Positions 54,256-64,000 of a stretch of DNA of 64,000 nt are shown in pieces; the first letter of the stretch is position 1; every line of letters begins with the position of its first letter. The translations under genes and the position numbers were made by a program. The stretch is from the NCBI GenBank assembly GCA_022592435.1, contig JABYQS010000135.1, positions 1 to 64,000 on the forward strand, written 5' to 3'. The stretch comes from Cerioporus squamosus (taxonomy: Eukaryota > Basidiomycota > Agaricomycetes > Polyporales > Polyporaceae). The notes beneath the pieces are model-generated. The model was given only the letters and a program-made list of their open reading frames with translations. It had not been told where the DNA came from and ran no database searches.

Positions 54256-54634
54256 CTACCGCCTCTTCGACATCCGCCGACTCTCAGCTGAAATGAGGGA
54301 AATGGATTAGAAAAGGCAAGGCCACGACGAAACAGGAGCACGCACCTGGCGACTTCGCCTTCTTGGGCGCACCCTTCCCTCTCCTCTTCTTCTCCTCCAC
54401 GTCCGCAAGCCGCTGGTACTCATCCCAGTCCTGAATCTTGAAGCCTCCGCCCATGCGGTTGAAGCCGGCGACGGTGAGCTCCTGGGGGTAGTACTGAATC
54501 ATGGACGGGCCACGCAGACGTGCGCGGAGGTATTTTGCGCCAGTGCGCACGGATGTTGGGTTGTAGGAGGTCTGGAAGATCTCGCATCTCAGGCGAGTGA
54601 GCGCAGCAATTCTGGAAGGTGCTACCGCCGCCAT
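54256..54634 (-). CDS. MRPS33: Mitochondrial small-subunit ribosomal protein mS33, 106 aa
   Basis: Component of the mitoribosome small subunit (Rsm27 in yeast). Exons 54346-54634 and 54256-54287. The protein reads MAAVAPSRIAALTRLRCEIF, then SYNPTSVRTGAKYLRARLRG and PSMIQYYPQELTVAGFNR, and ends with a Lys-rich tail KKRRGKGAPKKAKSP and ESRRMSKRR from the second exon. This is the standard mS33 pattern. Divergent from SUV3, with a partial duplicate at 58720. Confidence 0.92.
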
Positions 54635-55110
54635 GATTATGGGTGGGTCCGCGTCGACGACGGTGGAGGAGTCGAGTCCTCGGAGGAGTAGTCGACGGTG
54701 GAAGGGGGTGAGCCTAGATGGGGGCGGAGTGTAAGGAGGAGGTAAGTAACCAAAGTAAACTGACAACAATTTGAACAATTATCAAGTTAAGAACGCAAGT
54801 AAACCTAATAAGTAATTAGGTCAGTAGACTTTTGAGTAAGTAGGTAAGTTACAGTAACGCAGAAAATGCGTGGGCGGCTAGCTGGCCTCTCTTCTTGCCT
54901 CCCCCCTCCTCGTTCACATCCTCATCCTTGTATTCACGCCCTCTGGTCGTGTATGAAATTCCTCTCGAAGGACTTTTGAAGCTAGGAACTTGGGAGCGGA
55001 GATTACGGGAGTGCGGAAGTAATACCATATTGTGCGTATCATCCCAGCTGCGTAGCATACCCGTACTAACCGGGTCCTGGTGCAGGACGACACTATACCA
55101 CTGATCGTCT
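54635..55110. promoter_or_regulatory. Bidirectional upstream region of mS33 and SUV3
   Basis: About 475 bp. An AT-rich core (54735-54850) holds several GTAAGTA-like words (GAGGTAAGTAACC, GAGTAAGTAGGTAAGTTAC). Both genes act in mitochondrial gene expression. Confidence 0.45.
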
Positions 55111-57658
55111 ATGTTTTGCGTTCGACAACTCAGCCGGAAACAATGCGGACACACCCTTGCCCCTCGCATACTCCCTCCGCGCGTCGTCGCGGTTCCCCTT
55201 GTCCTTGCTCGTACGCGAACCGGCAAGGCCTCTAGTGGACGCGAACTGTCGCCCCGTTCACCTCGAACGCGTTCATTCAAACCAAAGTCATCGACGCACC
55301 AGCCGCGGCATTATGAAATTGAGGACGACGACACCAAGAAGCTCAGGCTCTCCGCTGGCAACGTCGCCGACTATCTGAAACAGAACGTGTCTGACTGGTA
55401 CACCAAACAAGGGTCAAAAGTATCAGAGCGCCTGCAACGTTTCGGTGTGCCCAAGGACGCAACGAAACCGCTGCTCAAGGCCTACAGGACGCACATGGAG
55501 GCCGGAGACGTGTTCCGCCACCTGAACTACGGGGAGGACCACCTCGACCGGATGGCCCGCGACCTCTCGTCTGGGAACAAGTCCACCATGGATCGGTACT
55601 ACACGAAGATCCTGTTCGAGTGGGCCAGCCTCCCTCAAGGACAGCAAGCGCTCGAGGCCACCGTCCCCGCTCAAGTCATCTCCGCCATGCAGGCTCTCTT
55701 CCGCGCGGCCGACCTTTCGAAAGTGAGCTGGCAGTACGGCATCACCCGCTGCACGCCTCCACGCAAGTTCATCATGCACGTCGGGCCGACCAACAGCGGC
55801 AAGACGCACAACGCGCTCCGCGCACTCGCTGCTGCCGAGCGCGGCATCTATGCTGGCCCCCTGCGCCTCCTCGCGCACGAGATCTACGACCGGCTGAACA
55901 AGGGTCAGATCGTGCCGCTCGGAGCCGAGCCACCCGTGGAGGCGGAGCCCGACTCGCAGACAAACTTCGACCTCGGCGACGATGCGGGGCCGAATAAGAA
56001 GCACGTCGCAGTGACGAAGACTGGTAATCCCAAATTCGTCCGGCAGTGCAACATGGTGACGGGCGAGGAGCACAAGATCGTGTCTGTCAACGCGAGGCTG
56101 CTGAGCTGCACCGTCGAGATGACGCCTCTGTCGACGTACTGGGACGTCGCCGTAATCGACGAGATTCAGCTGATTGCGGACAGGCAGCGCGGAGGAGCGT
56201 GGACCGCCGCGGTGCTTGGGCTCAATGCAAAGGAGATCCACTTGTGCGGCGAGGAGTCTGCCATCCCGCTCATAGAGGCCATTGTACGCGACCTGGGCGA
56301 CACACTCGAGGTGCAGCGCTACAACCGTCTCACGCCGCTCGTAGTCGCGGAGAAGAGTCTCGAAGGCGATCTCAGCAAGGTTCAGGAGGGCGACTGCGTG
56401 GTGGCTTTCTCGAGGAGCGGCCTGTTTGGACTGAAGCACAGCATCGAGAAGGCTACGAAGATGCGTTGTGCGCTCGCGTACGGACGTCTGCCCCCGGAGA
56501 TCAGGAGCGAGCAAGCCGCGCTGTTCAATGACCCCCAGAGCGACTACCGTGTGCTTGTAGGCAGTGATGCTGTGGGCATGGGCCTGAATCTGTGCGTTAC
56601 CTCCTTGACGTATGTTCCGCATTGTCATTGATGATTGAACCTGCTAGGAAAATCAAGCGCGTCGTATTTGAAGCTGTCGCCAAGTTTGACGGCGGGGCCA
56701 CCCGGCTCTTGTCGACGTCGCAGATCAAGCAGATCGCAGGTCGTGCTGGCCGGTTCGGCTTGCATGACTCTGATGCGGCAGGTGTGGTGACTACCCTCCA
56801 TGGGCCTGATCTGGAAGTTGTCCGCAAGGCCCTCGCAGCGCCGTTTGAGCCTTTGCGCTATGCACGCCTCAACATGTCGATCGAGACGGTCACCCCCATC
56901 GTCTATGCCCTTCCCTGGGATGCGAAGGGCGCGACCATTGCGGACGTCTTCCTCTATGTATCCAAGCTCTCGCCCATGTTCGAGTTCCAGGACGTGCAGG
57001 AGCTCAAGGATGCATTGAAGACTATCGACTCGTTCACGGACTGCTTAACGATCGCGAGCCGCCTCCTCGTACAGAACTCACCATGCCCCTGGCGCGACAA
57101 CTATGCAGTCGACGGTGCACGCGCGATGCTCGAGATATACCGCGAGAAGCTGCAAGTGCCCGTGGAGGAAGCGTTGCACCGTGGGCGGCTGCTCCACAAG
57201 TTAAACCGCGCTCTCGTGCTTATGGCGGGTCAGGGCCCGACCCCGGACAGCATGACCGCCGTTCAGGTGCTGGGGACCCTCGAGACCATTCACAAAGTGC
57301 TGGACTTGTATCTCTGGTTCAGCTACCGGTATGCGGTTGCGTTCCCGGACCAGAAGAAGGCATTCGAGATCCGTCGGCTGGCGGAGCTGGCCATGGACTG
57401 GTGCTTGGAGCTGCTGCACCTGGCGCGCATCGGGTCGCGGGATGCGGGTGCAGAGGCTCGCAAGGTTGTCATGCAGCGTCGTCCACAGCAAACGGAGGAC
57501 GAGGTACCTGAGCATTCGGAGGAGACGGCCGCCATGGTCAATGTGTACACGGAGAAGTACCACGATCCAGACGGTGCGCTTTGTCCTCGCCGTCGCATGT
57601 TTTGCTTGCTGAACCGAATATGTTTCCAGGTCCGTGGCACTTCAACGTGGTTCGGTGA
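55111..57658 (+). CDS. SUV3: Mitochondrial ATP-dependent RNA helicase Suv3, 811 aa
   Basis: Helicase of the mitochondrial RNA degradosome. Exons 55111-56591, 56648-57573, 57630-57658. The N-terminus is Arg-rich and free of acids (MFCVRQLSRKQCGH), a likely mitochondrial presequence. Helicase motifs: I in HVGPTNSGKTHNAL, then AGPLRLLAHEIYDR (Ia), VIDEIQLIADRQRGGAW (II, DEIQ), CGEESAIPLIEAIV (III), VVAFSRSGLFGLK (IV), ALAYGRLPPEIRSEQA, LVGSDAVGMGLNL (V) and QIKQIAGRAGRFG (VI). The C-terminal helicase domain ends PDGPWHFNVVR after the last intron. An unspliced reading would run on into low-complexity sequence, so the spliced end is preferred. Confidence 0.95.
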
Positions 57659-57882
57659 AATGAACCCGTCACATCCCTTCACGGTGTTTGCACTTCTTTG
57701 CGCGCCTGTCCGAGCTGGTTCAAGTACGCGCGACCGAGCGGTCTCTCCTTCCTCCGAACCATCTCGTCGCCGCCCCGCTCACGCTCGTCGTCGTCTCCGC
57801 CCGTCCTCGCACTCGGCTAGGCTGGTCCGCCCGCTCACCGACCCTCGGAACACGACCACACTACTCTACATCTGATAATACC

Positions 57883-58515
57883 ATGTTACTGTCCTACCTA
57901 ATCATCGCGCTCTCCGTCTCCTTCGCCCCGCTGGCTCAGGGCCGGCCCGCCGGTGCACCCGCCGCCTCTCTCGACTCAAGCCACACCTCCACGGAGCCTG
58001 GCACGCTGCTTGGACGTCACTACTCTGTCCAGGAGCGCCGCGAGCCCTCTCACGCCCTGCTTCCTCGTGCTACCTACAAGGGATACGCGAAGCCGGCGGG
58101 ATATCGCGCTGCTGCGAGCCCCAGACCCTATGCCAGGTACCTCGCGGACCGCTCGGACGACATCTGGGCACACGAGCATGGTCGGCGGGCAAACTCAGGT
58201 GCGCCGAACTACGTGTCTTACGTCGGTTCGGCCCCGCCTGCGCCTCCTGAAGAGCCCATCGAACCCATTACTCCGGTTGTCGATATTTCTCCCCCTCCTC
58301 CTGCCCCTGCGGCTCCCGCGCAACCTTCGGCTCCCACTCCCGGCTTGACCGACCCGAGCCCAGGCTCCACCTCCCTGGCGTTGACTTCCCCGTCCGCCAC
58401 TTCGACGTCACCTTCAAGCGCGACCGCGACGGCCTCCGCGAAGAAGCTCAAGAACACGAAGGCGAAGGGCAAGTCGAAGGGGCGCAAGGGCGCGAAGCCG
58501 GCGGCTAAGAGCTAG
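57883..58515 (+). CDS. Secreted Pro/Ala/Ser-rich protein with dibasic sites, 210 aa
   Basis: Single exon. The N-terminus MLLSYLIIALSVSFAPLAQG is a clear signal peptide with likely cleavage after AQG or QGR. The mature part has Arg-Arg pairs (QERREP, HGRRAN), which could be Kex2-type cleavage sites. A Tyr-rich stretch between them (ATYKGYAKPAGYRAAA, then PYARYL) precedes a Pro/Ala/Thr/Ser-rich region that should be O-glycosylated. A Lys/Gly/Ala-rich tail (KAKGKSKGRKGAKPAAKS) closes it. No cysteines in the mature part and no recognised domain. It might be a precursor of small peptides or a wall-bound protein; both are inference. Confidence 0.6.
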   Translation: MLLSYLIIALSVSFAPLAQGRPAGAPAASLDSSHTSTEPGTLLGRHYSVQERREPSHALLPRATYKGYAKPAGYRAAASPRPYARYLADRSDDIWAHEHGRRANSGAPNYVSYVGSAPPAPPEEPIEPITPVVDISPPPPAPAAPAQPSAPTPGLTDPSPGSTSLALTSPSATSTSPSSATATASAKKLKNTKAKGKSKGRKGAKPAAKS

Positions 58516-58719
58516 GGGGCGAGCGTCGAGCTGTCTGGCACGACATGCAGTCATGACCCTCATTCAGACCATGGCGACGGACATACATAGACCCTCCACT
58601 CTACCTTTCTCGTGGTGTATCCATAGAACATCCTATAACGCTTTGCCCCTTCGCGTTCGAGGTTGCTCGCCTGGCTTTGCCCGGCACCCGTCGCACTCAG
58701 AAACTGGGAACCTGGCGAA

Positions 58720-58906
58720 ATGGCGGCGTTAATTAGTGCGCTCTAGCGCGAAGTATCTCCGCATGTCTACGTGGTCCGCTCATGATCCAGTACTAACTCT
58801 AGGAGCTCACTGGCGGACTTCAGCCACATAATAGGCGGCGGTTTCAAGATCCAGGACTGAGACGAGTACCATGGGCTCGTAGACGTGGGGAGAGAAAGGT
58901 GCGCCG
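58720..58906 (+). pseudogene. Partial duplicate of the mS33 gene
   Basis: Aligns with the mS33 exon 1 at 54634-54346 (opposite strand). It keeps ATGGCGGCG at 58720, then after internal deletions GCGCGAAGTATCTCCGC, CTCATGATCCAGTACTA, and GGCGGTTTCAAGATCCAGGA, where the Trp codon of the DWDEY motif has become TGA. Further deletions remove the middle of the N-terminal helix. The match stops near the Lys-rich tail. Confidence 0.75.
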
Positions 58907-59581
58907 GAGAAGGCGGAGCTCCATGTGCGTGCTCCCGTTTTGTCGTGCTCTATCCTTGCCAACTCGATTCTCTCATTCTACGGGTGAGTCGGCAGACCAT
59001 GGAGGTTTGCTACCGTTTTCGCCATCTAGAGGAGGTTGTGCATTGTCCTCACCTGGCCGAGGCCTACTGCATAGGCGACGCTTGTCTTACAAGTTGTCCT
59101 TATGTTGTGGAAGACCTTGCGGCTTACTACTGTACTACTAGGAGTTCGCGAGAAAAATTATGATGTCATCAGCTGGCGACTTGGCGTTCAATAACTCGGA
59201 CTTACAGTAGTTATTCGCTGGTTATCCGTGAGAATCTTGTGGCTTATCCTCCTACTTAAGTTACACGGTCACAGTGACCTTGAGCTTTAACCGCAACCAC
59301 TTCGGTGAGTTCCTGAAACATACACTGCAAAGCGTAAGCTTAAACCAACTACCTCATTCTGAGCAGTCTAACGGATGTGTGCAGCTCTGCCCGTCGAGGC
59401 GTTCAACGTTGTTGGCAGATATACGAGGACCTTCGAGGAGACCCAGTTCAACCGGACCACTTACATCGGACGGCGCATAATCGGAGTTCAGGCGCATCTG
59501 TCCTTGATCGCTACTCTCCAAAAGCGTTTGAGAGCTCGTAATAGGTGCGTTGTGTTAAACCACCGGCCAAACATACAAACA
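58907..59581. other. Intergenic, no gene seen
   Basis: AT-richer, with splice-like words but no coding signal that I can support. Confidence 0.4.
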
Positions 59582-60395
59582 ATGGCAATTATTGATGAGT
59601 GGTTAGAACCAGCACACGTAGTTTCCAGCATGCCGGTGCCAGTGGAGATCCGTACAGACGCGGTGCAAGACGGCTCTACAGAACCGAGCAGCAGCTCACC
59701 CACGAAGGCTGTTCGAGCACTGTCACCGGCTCAGGAACGTAAGCTGGTGGACTACCTCGAAGAACGCTTCATGGATATCACCAGGAACTACAAGAAACGG
59801 TGGGCATCCACCCATTTCAGAATAAGGAGATACGTATGCTGACTTGACCGTCCGCAGGTCAGATCCATCGTCCACCCTCGCCACCCTCTCCTCCTACCTC
59901 GAGGCGACCCACCAGCTGCTCTTCCTCATCCTCCAGATTCCGCCCGTCGACCCATCCGCCCCATTGCGTGTCTCGCTCTTGCTCCGGCTCACCGGAGAAG
60001 TCCTAACATCCATCCCGGGGTACGCCCCGAACATGGAGACGCTTCCTCTCCTGCTCGCCTACCTCACCGACCTCGACCGCGGCTGGCTGGCGGTGCTGCG
60101 CGGGCAGGCCTGGGATGCGGACGCATCCACAGGCGTCGACGCCGAGCTTCCAGAGGGCGCGCGCGCGTCGGGGATGAGCCAGACCGAACGCACGCGACTG
60201 CGAAGTCTGCTTCTAGGCGGGACGGACGCGATCGAGGAGTGGATGGAGAAGCTGGATACCCAGGGCGAGGGATTCGAGATCGCCCTGCAGAGGGTGGGGT
60301 TGGAGCAGTCGTTCAATGATCTGTTCTCGGGGACGTTGTCGGAGATGGGGTCCCTCGCCGGTGAAGACCCTCAGGGCATGATCGGGACCTGCTGA
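59582..60395 (+). CDS. Conserved-looking fungal protein of unknown function, 251 aa
   Basis: Exons 59582-59799 and 59858-60395 (58-nt intron). An N-terminal flexible part (PSSSSPTKAVRALSPAQERK) leads into an all-helical region: LVDYLEERFMDITRNYKKRS, YLEATHQLLFLILQIPPVDP, LRVSLLLRLTGEVLTSIPGY, LPLLLAYLTDLDRGWLAVLR, and near the end SQTERTRLRSLLLGGTDAIE and SFNDLFSGTLSEMGSL. No signal peptide and no membrane span. The regular helical pattern and good splice phase argue for a real single-copy gene. I cannot name the family with confidence. Confidence 0.7.
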
Positions 60396-61503
60396 GCTTT
60401 GGTCTCACCTGTACGATTAGTGGCATGTACGAGTATAGTGGAAAAGCATAAGGCAAGCGAATCTTGGATGCAACACTGCTTCTCATTGCGTTATTTTGGC
60501 AGGGTTTCCCATTATTGCTCCAGTTCGAAACTTACTAGCTCTATGTCGTCCTGTTGCGAACGCGGTTGATACCTGCCCAGTACAGGTTGAGCAGATGTGG
60601 CGCACAGCGGACCAGCCGGCGGACAAAAACGATCCCAATTCTAATCGACTAAATAGTATGACTTTCGCGTTGTCAAATGAGCATGACTTAGTATGTCATA
60701 GCCAGTAGTTTATCATTCTGTCGCATATGTCTCAAACTCTGACGGGTCCCGACGTGGATGCGCATAGTACTAGATCAGTAGTACTCCGGAGGTGAGAGTA
60801 AGCACAGGTAAGTACGCGCTACTGAAGAGGTCCGACTTGAAACTCCGACCGGCACCCTAGGTTGCCTCCAACCACAACGTAGACCAAGTACTTATTAGTC
60901 CCAAGTAAGTGTTCTATTATCGCTAGGTGTTCACTACGACTAACACATGCTGTTCAATTGACTCTGCAGTGATCAGTACCAGGATGTCGTCGTGAGGCTG
61001 GCCTTCGCTGGCATGCGGGACGCTCTCTTCGCGTTGCTCTGCCAAGGACAAGTCAGCGACGAGCAATTGTCTGAGGGCTAGGTTGCTCCTCATATCTGTT
61101 GCGGCTATATTACAGTTGCTACAGGAAGGGAGACAAAAACTGTATGCTGCCACTGCGTAGCGTTACGCAACTCTGACAATTGCGGAATTGCGAGCGTCGG
61201 CGTCTGGAGCAATTCAAGTTGTCCGCAACAGATCCGCGTCGTGACCGTCGTCTGAAGACGGCGAAAGCTTTGAGCTTTTTGCGCTGAAAGGTAGACGGAT
61301 GCGTACAAATAGCTACAGAAGCTAAGAATGGTCCCTCAAAACCCCCTCCTGCGAAGTAATGGGGTATGTGTCCCTCCTTGCGTCGGCCTGCATGGTTCTT
61401 CGATTGACAATTCCACGTAGGAACATAGCTTCAGAGATCATATGTGAGCCCTTCTCCACCTTGCTTGCGTAGAGCTACATACTGATGTTCGTCTGTTGCA
61501 GGC
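60396..61503. other. Intergenic, about 1.1 kb, no gene seen
   Basis: AT-richer region with GGTAAGTACG at 60808 and AAGTAAGTG at 60903; no coding signal. Confidence 0.4.
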
Positions 61504-61837
61504 ATGCCTATGTCGACCGCCGTGACCGCCCGAGACGGCGCTGTGGGATGTTGTGGCGTGCTGTTTGGTATGTCTCCCCGTGTCAGACTCTAGCCCAGTT
61601 CCCGACTGACGTTGACTTTCAGCGTTGGCGAAAGGCGTCACGACGGCAGCCCTCTTCACGCTCGGAGCCCTAATCCTGGCACTGGTTGCTGTGGCGCAGC
61701 ATCCAGTACGTCTACTGGACGACTGGTGGTACGAGCGCAAGAGGCACCAACGGATGCATCCCGGCCACGGTCGAACCGTGGTTCGGTCAGGCCGTCTGCC
61801 ACCCCAGCATTGCATGCGTCTCGGCCCGTGCCGCTGA
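61504..61837 (+). CDS. Possible small membrane protein, about 92 aa (model uncertain)
   Basis: Exons 61504-61567 and 61623-61837. It starts MPMSTAVTARDGAVGCCGVL and continues after a 55-nt intron with a strong hydrophobic helix (TTAALFTLGALILALVAVA), then a basic stretch (WWYERKRHQRMHPGHGR). The helix and its neat splice join look real. The 3' part is doubtful: other frames downstream (61860-62231) also look coding-like, so the true gene may splice differently and run to about 62231. Confidence 0.35.
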
Positions 61838-62560
61838 TCCTTCTTCCTATACCACTGCTGTCTCTGTTTCACCCAGAGGGAATGGGTTTCCGGGCCCCGG
61901 CGGCTCGAAAACACGACGCGCCACCATTCCTATCCCAGTCGGTCCCGAATGGCATCGCAGCCAGCTACTCCCCAAGCCCGGACCGCGGCCACCGCCCCGA
62001 CTTAAGACAGTGCAGGTGACAGCAGACATGGTCAAGCGGTATGCCTCGTCCTATGTTCCTACAAGCCTTCTGCTGACGATTGTTGCGATATTATCCCTCA
62101 GCTGTCAAAGAGTACAATGATAGGGAACTGGATGTTGGAGTCGGTGCAAAGGCAGGAGTACGAGAAGAGGGTCAACCGCGATTTAGACCAAGTGCGGTGG
62201 CAAATCGTGAGGCTTGGAGTACTTATCCACTAAGACTCTGGACTTACATATACTCAGACATGAGTACATGCATGCCCTCCGACAAACTTTGCTTGCCCAA
62301 ATCCACTCATCGACACCCATTGAACACGCACGCATGAACACTCCGATTCGTATCATCATGTGGTAAGTGTACTATTGGCAAGACTGGCACGTCTGAGATT
62401 TCACCCCGTCGTTTGAGCAGCCTGAGTTGCGTCCTCAGCCGCGCACTCGGCGGACGTAGGCTAGCAGTCTGGGATACCAGTAGACCCTGCACGAGTACCA
62501 AAGTGCGAGAAAACACTACATCGCAATAGTAAATGTGTCTGTTGGCTACCGTGGGACGCA
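61838..62560. other. Unresolved stretch, possible further exons
   Basis: Contains coding-like frames on the + strand (RATIPIPVGPEWHRSQLLPK near 61915-61975; MLESVQRQEYEKRVNRDLDQ near 62130-62190), but no set of splice sites joined them in phase with the gene at 61504. Confidence 0.3.
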
Positions 62561-64000
62561 TCAGGAAGCGGAAGTGGCGGCGACCGTCGTAGCTTGCATG
62601 GCCTTCTCCTTGAGCTTCTTCTCCACCCATGCCAGTGCATGTTGAATAGCCACATATGGCCGTGTCTTGTATGCCATAAGATACCCCTGCAGCGTAGCCA
62701 TGGAGAACGTCCTCGGCGGGATGATCTCCGCAAATTGTGCCGCGAGTTCCGAGGCCTCCGCCGAGGACAACTGCGATGCAGCCAGCGTCATGGACGCTAA
62801 GTCAATGTACGCGCTCGGCACGCTTTCTGGAATGGGAGTGTCTGCGGATAGTGGGGACCCGGACTGGACGGATGCATCCGGCACAGTGGGAGAGCTGTCC
62901 TGCGCTGGATCTCGGGTGGGTTTCTCGTCGACAAGATTGGCACCCACTGGCGTTTCGTTGGTAGAAGGTGTGTAGAAACGCTTGAAGAGCTCCGTCGCCT
63001 GGTACTTGCTCGCCAGAAGGAACTCGATGTGCAGATCAAGCCTGCCCGGGCGCAAGAGCGCGGGGTCAAGCGCACTGTAGTCATTGGTCGTGGCGAACAA
63101 CAGCCTGCCCTCCTGCGCTGCGATCCCATCAAGTGCATTGAGTAGCCCGCTCAGCGTGACACCGTTGAACGTCGCGTCCTTGCCGCCTTTCTTAGGACCG
63201 TCCGCTTGTGTTTCCGGCTTCACCTGTGCCTCGGTGTCGACGATGTCGCGCTTCATCCCGCGCGTGAAGGCAGCATCAATGTCCTCGACGAGCACGATGC
63301 ACGCCTTGGGCAGTCGTCCGATGAGTGACTTGAGGCTGTTATCGTCGAGGCTGAACACAGTCAGCGAGAGGATGTAGACCGACAGACCAAGCTCCCCTGC
63401 GACGCTATGGATAAGCGACGTCTTACCCGCGCCGGGTACGCCGTAGAGCAGATAGCCGCGCCGGAAGGGTATTCCTGCAGGCAGAGCAGTCAGTTCAAGC
63501 TAAACATGGAGAAAGGCCCGAGGGAGAGCGGGTTTCTTAGTGTGAAATGGTGGTGACGCACCTCAGTCTGCGTACCATTTCTTGCTGCTGAGGAAGTCCT
63601 TCGCATCGTTTAGAACGAGTTCGAGAACGCCCGGGTCCAGGATGATGGACGACGGTGGTCGCTTCTCCTGGAGGGACACGAGCCTCCACTCGTCCGCGCT
63701 GCGAATGTTGCAATCAGTCGATCCGAGCGGTTTGTGTGAGGACAGACAACGAGCGCTGTGCTCACCTTTCTGCAACGTGCACGGCGATGAGATGCTCGCT
63801 CGCCGCTTTGTACGCCTTCCGAGCCTCGACAAGGAGCCCGCGCAAGAGACGTGTGTCCTTGTGAGCATTCTGCACGTACTACATGTTATACGCGTCTCAA
63901 GGCGGAAACCGCAGTAAAACCTACCGAATATGCAGGTACTCCACCGCACGCCACTTGTATGGAGACTCGCTGGAACGTTCGCGGCTGACTGTCATGTACC
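62561..64000 (-). CDS. BCS1-type AAA+ ATPase, 5' end outside the window
   Basis: BCS1-like ATPases act in mitochondrial inner-membrane assembly (Rieske protein), and fungi carry several paralogues. Visible exons: 62561-63474, 63562-63708 and one ending at 63767, with further 5' sequence to the window edge not resolved. Landmarks: GIPFRRGYLLYGVPGAGKTS (Walker A), ACIVLVEDIDAAF (Walker B), LSGLLNALDGIAAQEGRLLF, ATTND (sensor 1), LDPALLRPGRLDLHIEF (Arg finger) and the C-terminal FAEIIPPRTFSMATLQGYLM. Long linkers after the Walker B and Arg-finger segments are Ser/Thr/Pro-rich and unusual in length. A TGA stop (63563-63565) sits where the family has Arg in WYADRGIPF. Confidence 0.8.

Noticed and set aside
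55423..56628. A 401-codon open frame on the - strand
   Set aside because: It is the mirror of the SUV3 helicase exon; the + strand carries all helicase motifs, and the antisense product has no family pattern.

Overview
This window is nuclear DNA from a basidiomycete fungus, most likely an agaricomycete such as a wood-rotting polypore. The genes carry many short introns (mostly 45-85 nt, GT...AG). The families are typical of that group: large F-box sets, a DUF6533-type membrane protein, a WPGY-type protein, and an ergosteryl-glucosidase/EGCrP-type GH5. All exon joins below were worked out by eye from splice signals, reading phase and comparison between paralogues; no transcript or database search was available.

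Layout. A 417-bp hAT-like MITE with 8-bp target duplications opens the window (39-471), followed by a tRNA-Glu-like gene. An inositol polyphosphate multikinase and a small unknown protein sit head to head (1.1-2.9 kb). From 3.2 to 21.5 kb lies the accessory centre of the window. It starts with a decayed F-box gene (family A). A tandem array follows in which a five-exon F-box gene (family B, + strand) alternates with a 14-exon pepsin-like aspartic protease gene (- strand): truncated B copy 1, B copy 2, protease 1, B copy 3, protease 2, B copy 4. Short relics of family A lie between units.

From 22.3 to 64 kb the window is mostly single-copy housekeeping genes: eIF2A and CDC73 (divergent), an F-box protein, a 12-exon MFS transporter, ATG15, RFT1, a WPGY-family protein, a GH5 enzyme, a DUF6533 protein, OPA3, a DUF6697-like protein, mitoribosomal mS33 and mitochondrial helicase SUV3 (divergent), a secreted Pro-rich protein, a conserved unknown protein and a BCS1-type AAA ATPase running off the right edge. 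Mixed among them are a frameshifted F-box A gene (32.8 kb), an intact one (45.4 kb), an F-box fragment (53.2 kb) and an mS33 pseudogene (58.7 kb).

Main points of interest: (1) the F-box/aspartic-protease tandem array; (2) the two proteases share every intron position, including a 13-nt micro-exon directly after the catalytic DTG; (3) two family-A F-box genes are frameshifted by the same 4-bp insertion (CAATG to CAATTAATG); (4) apparent single lesions in ATG15 and BCS1 that could be real or assembly errors.
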